Shown: piece by piece, positions 60,211 to 64,000 of the stretch | Numbering within the stretch: position 1 is the stretch's first letter | How the letters are laid out: every line of letters starts with the position of its first letter | Assembly (NCBI GenBank): GCA_030272155.1 | Contig: CP126201.1 | Span: forward strand, 2,826,501 to 2,890,500 | Source: Tetradesmus obliquus | Lineage: Eukaryota > Chlorophyta > Chlorophyceae > Sphaeropleales > Scenedesmaceae | Direction: 5' to 3' | DNA: 64,000 bases | Made by a program: the position numbers and the translations under genes | Notes under the pieces: generated by a model | The model's input: the letters and a program-made list of their open reading frames with translations, nothing else | Databases searched by the model: none | What the model was told of the DNA's origin: nothing

Positions 60211-60799
60211 GAGACACGCAGCAGGCAGGCAACTGTTGTGATTGCTGCATGCCAGTGCACGGCATTCCAAGGGTGACTCGAGCTTCGATTGCCCCGAGGT
60301 CAGCCATGATGCTGCAGCAGCTTGCTGCTGGGTGTGAAGCTCTGCAATTGCAACCGCTGCCTCGCAAGCATCACAACACTCGCACACGCGATGCATGCGA
60401 CAGATGCATTGCAAGCCTTCTGGGTCTCAGTCATGTCCAGGCTGTTTTTGCTGTTGCTGCCTGTTACTGCTGCTGCTGCTGCTCCGCCACCCCTGAGGCT
60501 ACTGCATGGAAGCAGCTAGCAACAGTCATGGAACAGCCAGGTTTGGCACGCTGTGCACTGCATTGCTTAAATAACAAACAGAAAGGAATGCTTTTATACT
60601 GCACCCACCGGCAAGATGCATGACACCAGCTACAACCATGGCAGCAGTAGCAAGCACAGACAAGCTCAACATGCAGTGTTGCGACTGTGCCTGCAGCGTA
60701 CACAGACCTTTGCTCGCCATAGACGTTTGCATACTGTCAAGAGTCACTGTCGCCTGGCGCAAAACAGAGCATGTGCTTATGCTGCTGGCCTGATATCAA

Positions 60800-61190
60800 C
60801 CCATGCGTCTGTTGCTCACCATCAGACCCATCTCCCCCAGAATCAATATCTCAGAATGTACAAAATGATTCTTGATTCCCTGGGTTTGGAGCTGGTGCAT
60901 GTGCTGCTGGGGGCGGGTGCTAAGGGGGCTAGGCTGGTCTGTGCCACAGCAGAAACCAGTTTCCTCAGCAGCGGGGTGTCATCCGCTTGTGTGGTCATGA
61001 CAGAGCCTGCAGGTGAGTGCTGATGATCAACATATGCGTCATGGGGCGAACCTGTGCGTCTGCTGCTCACCACCCCTATGGAGCCACCAGACCCACCTCC
61101 CCCAGAATCAATATCTCTGAATGTAAAAATGATGATTCTTGATTCCTTGGGTTTGGATCTGGTGCATGTGCTGCTGGGCGCGGGTGTTGG
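60800..61190 (+). repeat. Direct repeat pair, about 125-140 bp each
   Basis: 60800-60925 and 61051-61190 share GCGTCTG(T/C)TGCTCACCA, CCCCCAGAATCAATATCTC, GATTCTTGATTCC and GCATGTGCTGCTGGG in the same order with small indels. The spacing is about 260 bases. No gene model explains them. Confidence 0.75.
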
Positions 61191-62371
61191 TGTTTGACAT
61201 GATGCCGCACCCAAGCAATTGAAGGAGGGCATGTCGAGTGTGGCCGGCAGTGCACCATGGGGCAAGCTCCGTCCCATGATGCTCCACTAGAGCAGAGATA
61301 GAGTGGTGTGCCGCACTGCTGCTGCAGGGGTGTGTGCTTGTAGTGGTGTGCCTTGCGTGGTCACAACTGTAGCCAAGTAGGACAAAAAGTGTCAGAGGGC
61401 CTGATGAGCAGTTGCATCGAACCAGGAATGCTTAAGACCAATGTGGGCAGCGTCCTGTGCCACTTGGCTGGGGACAGGATGCCTCATCCCGAGGCCACCA
61501 CATCTTGTCGTTTCGGACGCATTGAAATGCTTACGGATATCATCGAATCTTTTTCTGGTGTCTTAGGGTGCCCTGGAGCGCCTTAGCAGCTCTGCAGGCG
61601 TAGGGTTGGAAACTGGTTTCCTAGCACTTTGAGCTCACATGTGACAGAGATCACTGTAACACCGTTTGTTGCATATTTATGTCGATTGATCAGGCACAAA
61701 GCGCCGTGCAGTCGGCTTACGACCCTTTGGGCCGCTGCTGCACGTCCGTAGCTACGCTGTCTCACGCGTGAGGGGTCTTTGAAACGGCCCGATATCAGCA
61801 ATCACCGCAGCTCCACAAACTCCAAACCGTTCCAACGTTGCTGCCTTCATCGACGCCCGCATGTGAAGCACTCTTCGGCCAAGGGTGAAAAAGCTCGACC
61901 TTTGCTGCACCATACCACTTGCCACAAACCAACAGCTGCGTGCAGCATAACATATGCCCCAGCCCAGCAGCAACCACTGCAGCATGAGTCATGCACATGC
62001 AGGTGCAAGTTGCTTGCTGGGCTGTGTGATGCATCAAGACATGGAGCAGCTGCAAGATTGCACCTACACCATGTGCTGCCACAGGTACCTGCTGCTGGCA
62101 GCCATGATCATTGCCTCTTGCAAGGCAGGCAGCAGTGAAGACCTCTATGCATGCTCACTTGCCACTTCCACACAGCAGGTGAGTGATCCGCAGGAATGCA
62201 AATCAACTGCAGCTGCTGCTCCCCTCCCTTGCCAGGGGCACTGGCGCTGCTGTGAACACTTCGATTGTCAGACCACTCAATCCAGTCACTGTAACTGTCA
62301 GGCCACTGAACCCAGGTTTCAGCCGCAGAGCCCCGCCTGCACCTGATGCAGCCACTCCGCCTCCACTTTAG

Positions 62372-63451
62372 TCAATGTCTCCAGCGCCATGCTGCTGCTG
62401 CTGCTGCTCTCACAGGGCTGCAGCACATGCAAAATGCTGCTGATCCTGCCGCTGAACACTCCTGCGTCTTGCGCTGCAGCTGCAGGGGCTGGGCAAGGTC
62501 ACGCGCAGCATTATGATAGAAACGGCCAAACACGAAGTCGCCTTCAAAGCGCTCCACGCGAAATAGCCAAACCAGGTGGGTGCTGTTGCTGCTCTTGTTG
62601 CTGCTGAGGCTGCTCTTGCTGCTGCACTTGTTGCTGCTGCTGCTGCTGCCGCCAGAGGCACCTGCATCCTCAGCAGCAGCAGCAGCTGCTGCTGCTGCTG
62701 ATGCCACCTTGAAGCTGGCTGGGTCGCACATGTTCTTCTTGCTGGCTGCAACCTCCATAAACACGTGGTCGCCCAGCTGCACCCACTCACCCTCACCCTC
62801 ATCCTCATCAAGCCACATCCCAGGCCGGCCATCAGATGATGTAGGGGGAGGCTTGTGCAGCCTGGGCTGCTTGCTGCTGCCTTCCTCTGCTGCTGCTGCT
62901 GCTGCTGCCATGGCAGTGCCATGCTTGCGCTTCTTGCCTGTGCTGGTAGGCGCTGCTGCTGCTGCTGCCTCTGCTGCTGCTGTGGGGATGGCAGCAATGA
63001 TGCCACGCGCCGGCACGGCAAGCACCCTGATGCTGCTTGTGAGCGTCTGCAGGACAGCCGCAGGCACTGCAGCACCATCGCATGCTGCGGCATACAGCTG
63101 CTTGAGTCCCTGCTTGATGGCTGCTGCCACAGCTGGGTCTGCTCCAACCCTCAGCAGAGGGACCACTGCAGCTGCTGCATCAGCATGCGCTGCATCTGCC
63201 TCACTGCTCAATGCCATTGAAAGGTCTGACACTGCGTCCAGCACTGCAGTGATCATACTGCTGCTGCTGCTGCTGCTGCTCCTGCTGCTGCTGGCAACAG
63301 GATGGGCTGCCCCTGCTGGCTCCAGCAGCACTGGCGCTGGCGCTGCTGGCTGCTGCGGCTGCTGCAGTGCAGTGATTGCAACTGCAGCTGCGCTTGCAGC
63401 AGCACGCTGCTGTGGCCTTGCGCCATCCAGCTGCAGGGCGCCTGCAAACAT
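62372..63451 (-). CDS. Nuclear low-complexity protein, possibly BAH-like; 3' structure uncertain
   Basis: An open frame from a candidate ATG at 63451 (M-F-A-G-A-L-Q-L-D-G) to TGA at 62372. Alternatively the exon begins at 63441 after TTTGCAG, with earlier exons outside the window. A basic G-K-K-R-K-H resembles a nuclear localisation signal. Downstream, W-V-Q-L-G-D-H-V-F-M-E-V, D-P-A-S-F-K-V-A and V-W-L-F-R-V-E-R-F...F-V-F-G-R-F-Y-H follow the order of a BAH chromatin-reading domain (G-D-x-V, then an I/W-R-I segment, then W/R-F-Y), broken by Ala/Ser inserts. A CCT/GTGAGA donor near 62415 may lead to another exon. BAH assignment is tentative. Confidence 0.5.
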   Translation of the reverse strand: MFAGALQLDGARPQQRAAASAAAVAITALQQPQQPAAPAPVLLEPAGAAHPVASSSRSSSSSSSSMITAVLDAVSDLSMALSSEADAAHADAAAAVVPLLRVGADPAVAAAIKQGLKQLYAAACDGAAVPAAVLQTLTSSIRVLAVPARGIIAAIPTAAAEAAAAAAPTSTGKKRKHGTAMAAAAAAAEEGSSKQPRLHKPPPTSSDGRPGMWLDEDEGEGEWVQLGDHVFMEVAASKKNMCDPASFKVASAAAAAAAAAEDAGASGGSSSSSNKCSSKSSLSSNKSSNSTHLVWLFRVERFEGDFVFGRFYHNAARDLAQPLQLQRKTQECSAAGSAAFCMCCSPVRAAAAAAWRWRH

Positions 63452-63503
63452 GCAAGGGTGGCAGAAACAGGCATTTATATGTGGGTGCATTACATAACAA
63501 AGC

Positions 63504-64000
63504 ATGCTACGCAGCACCCCCAAGCCTCCTAAAAAGTGTTGTCTGTCCATAGACCCTGGCACGCAGAATGCTGGCGTGTGCGCTTTTGACAGCACCACCC
63601 AAACCATAGTCTATTGGACCCGACACAAACTGCTTGATGTACATGAGCAGGTGATCCGAAGCACAGATCAGGTGAAGCGCTATCTGGACTCAATCACAAA
63701 CAATGTAACAGCTGCACTGAAATCTGATGAATTTTGGGTGTTAGTTGAAGACCAACCCTGGGACTCCGATAGTAAGAAATGCATTGTGTTCAACTTGCAA
63801 CTGCAGCAGGCCATTGCTATGTACCACCTGTGCCAGGGCAAAACAGTGCGGGTGCTAAGTGCCAGCGAGCGCTACAAGTTCCTCGGGATCAAAAACTGGC
63901 AGCAGATGACTCGGCACTTCCGCAAAGTGAGTACAGCAAACGCTGTGCGCCAGCTGTTGGAGGCAGGCGATGGCAATGCGTTTGCAGGCGGAACCATGAC
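63504..64000 (+). CDS. RuvC-fold Holliday junction resolvase, poxvirus A22-like, partial (runs off right edge)
   Basis: Intronless and open from ATG 63504 to the window end (over 165 codons). This family cuts four-way DNA junctions. The first RNase H-fold strand with its catalytic Asp is L-S-I-D-P-G-T-Q-N-A-G; the second acidic position is in V-L-V-E-D-Q-P. Then come L-Q-L-Q-Q-A-I-A-M-Y-H-L, V-R-V-L-S-A-S-E-R-Y-K and F-R-K-V-S-T-A-N-A-V. The order matches the RuvC-like resolvases of large DNA viruses (Pox_A22 family). The C-terminal acidic pair would lie beyond the window. Lack of introns and of CAG-tract composition contrasts with every neighbour and suggests acquisition from a large DNA virus or mobile element. 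Its start is 52 bases from that of the minus-strand neighbour. Confidence 0.75.
   Translation, partial: MLRSTPKPPKKCCLSIDPGTQNAGVCAFDSTTQTIVYWTRHKLLDVHEQVIRSTDQVKRYLDSITNNVTAALKSDEFWVLVEDQPWDSDSKKCIVFNLQLQQAIAMYHLCQGKTVRVLSASERYKFLGIKNWQQMTRHFRKVSTANAVRQLLEAGDGNAFAGGTM

Larger units (their letters stand above)
57593..62371. other. Weakly resolved interval of about 4.8 kb
   Basis: Only fragments look coding. They are listed separately with low confidence. Between them I see simple CAG runs, a duplicated block near 60.8/61.1 kb and nothing else I can support. Confidence 0.35.

Noticed and set aside
62455-63500. Long plus-strand Ala/Ser-rich frame opposite the 62.4-kb gene
   Set aside because: It is the antisense of the Gln/Ala-rich coding frame and has no splice or motif support.
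1-64000. CRISPR arrays, rRNA or tRNA genes, bacterial operons
   Set aside because: No regularly spaced repeats with unique spacers, no rRNA-like text and no cloverleaf that I could recognise by eye. A tRNA scan was not possible.

Overview
The window looks like nuclear DNA of a green alga (chlorophyte). The signs are: spliceosomal GT-AG introns, usually ending in TGCAG; extreme CAG/CTG microsatellite content that appears as poly-Gln, poly-Ala and poly-Ser tracts; a plant-type SRP receptor beta subunit; a small heat-shock protein with a plastid-like leader; and TGTAA polyadenylation-like signals (about 60 bases past the PDI stop, and as a tandem tail on a retroelement). I see no rRNA, tRNA or CRISPR. 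Species cannot be fixed from the sequence alone.

Layout. 0-8.1 kb (minus strand): a Gln-rich gene cut by the window edge; a truncated paralogue broken by a retroelement 3' end; and a poly-Gln gene that runs into a GIY-YIG nuclease-like domain. 9.5-12.0 kb: SRPRB (minus) with a degenerate tandem array of its last exon behind it. 13.5-21.1 kb (plus): small HSP, single-domain PDI, BAR-domain protein. 22.6-31.4 kb (plus): a very large MYND zinc-finger gene. 33.1-41.1 kb (minus): an eight-exon gene for a ~1,934-residue protein ending in a GAS2-related (GAR) domain. 41.1-45.2 kb: gene-poor, with a perfect 95-bp inverted repeat beside a second copy of the retroelement end. 45.2-47.6 kb (plus): an unrecognised Gln/Lys-rich protein. 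47.9-51.9 kb (plus): a secreted-type multidomain protein with a LAS-type metallopeptidase motif and a GH19 chitinase domain. 53.5-57.6 kb (minus): a six-exon gene joining a PD-(D/E)XK-like region to a kinase-like domain. 57.6-62.3 kb: mostly unassigned. 62.4-63.45 kb (minus): a possible BAH-like chromatin protein. 63.5 kb to the end (plus): an intronless RuvC/poxvirus-A22-type Holliday junction resolvase.

The strongest unexpected signal concerns the genetic code. Six in-frame TAG codons lie inside exons of three genes whose reading frame and splice phases continue normally past them. One replaces the near-invariant Gln of the GH19 'F-L-A-Q' motif, and two lie inside CAG tracts. No TAA or TGA interrupts any gene model. 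This suggests UAG is read as glutamine. UAA may still terminate (SRPRB and PDI end in TAA), but both have a UGA within six codons, so UAA=Gln cannot be excluded. UAR=Gln is known in some ulvophycean green algae.

A second theme is local duplication of splice-site-spanning segments. SRPRB and the GAR gene carry, inside introns, near-copies of the adjoining exon edge with its splice site, and the SRPRB last exon is repeated downstream and again 6 kb away.
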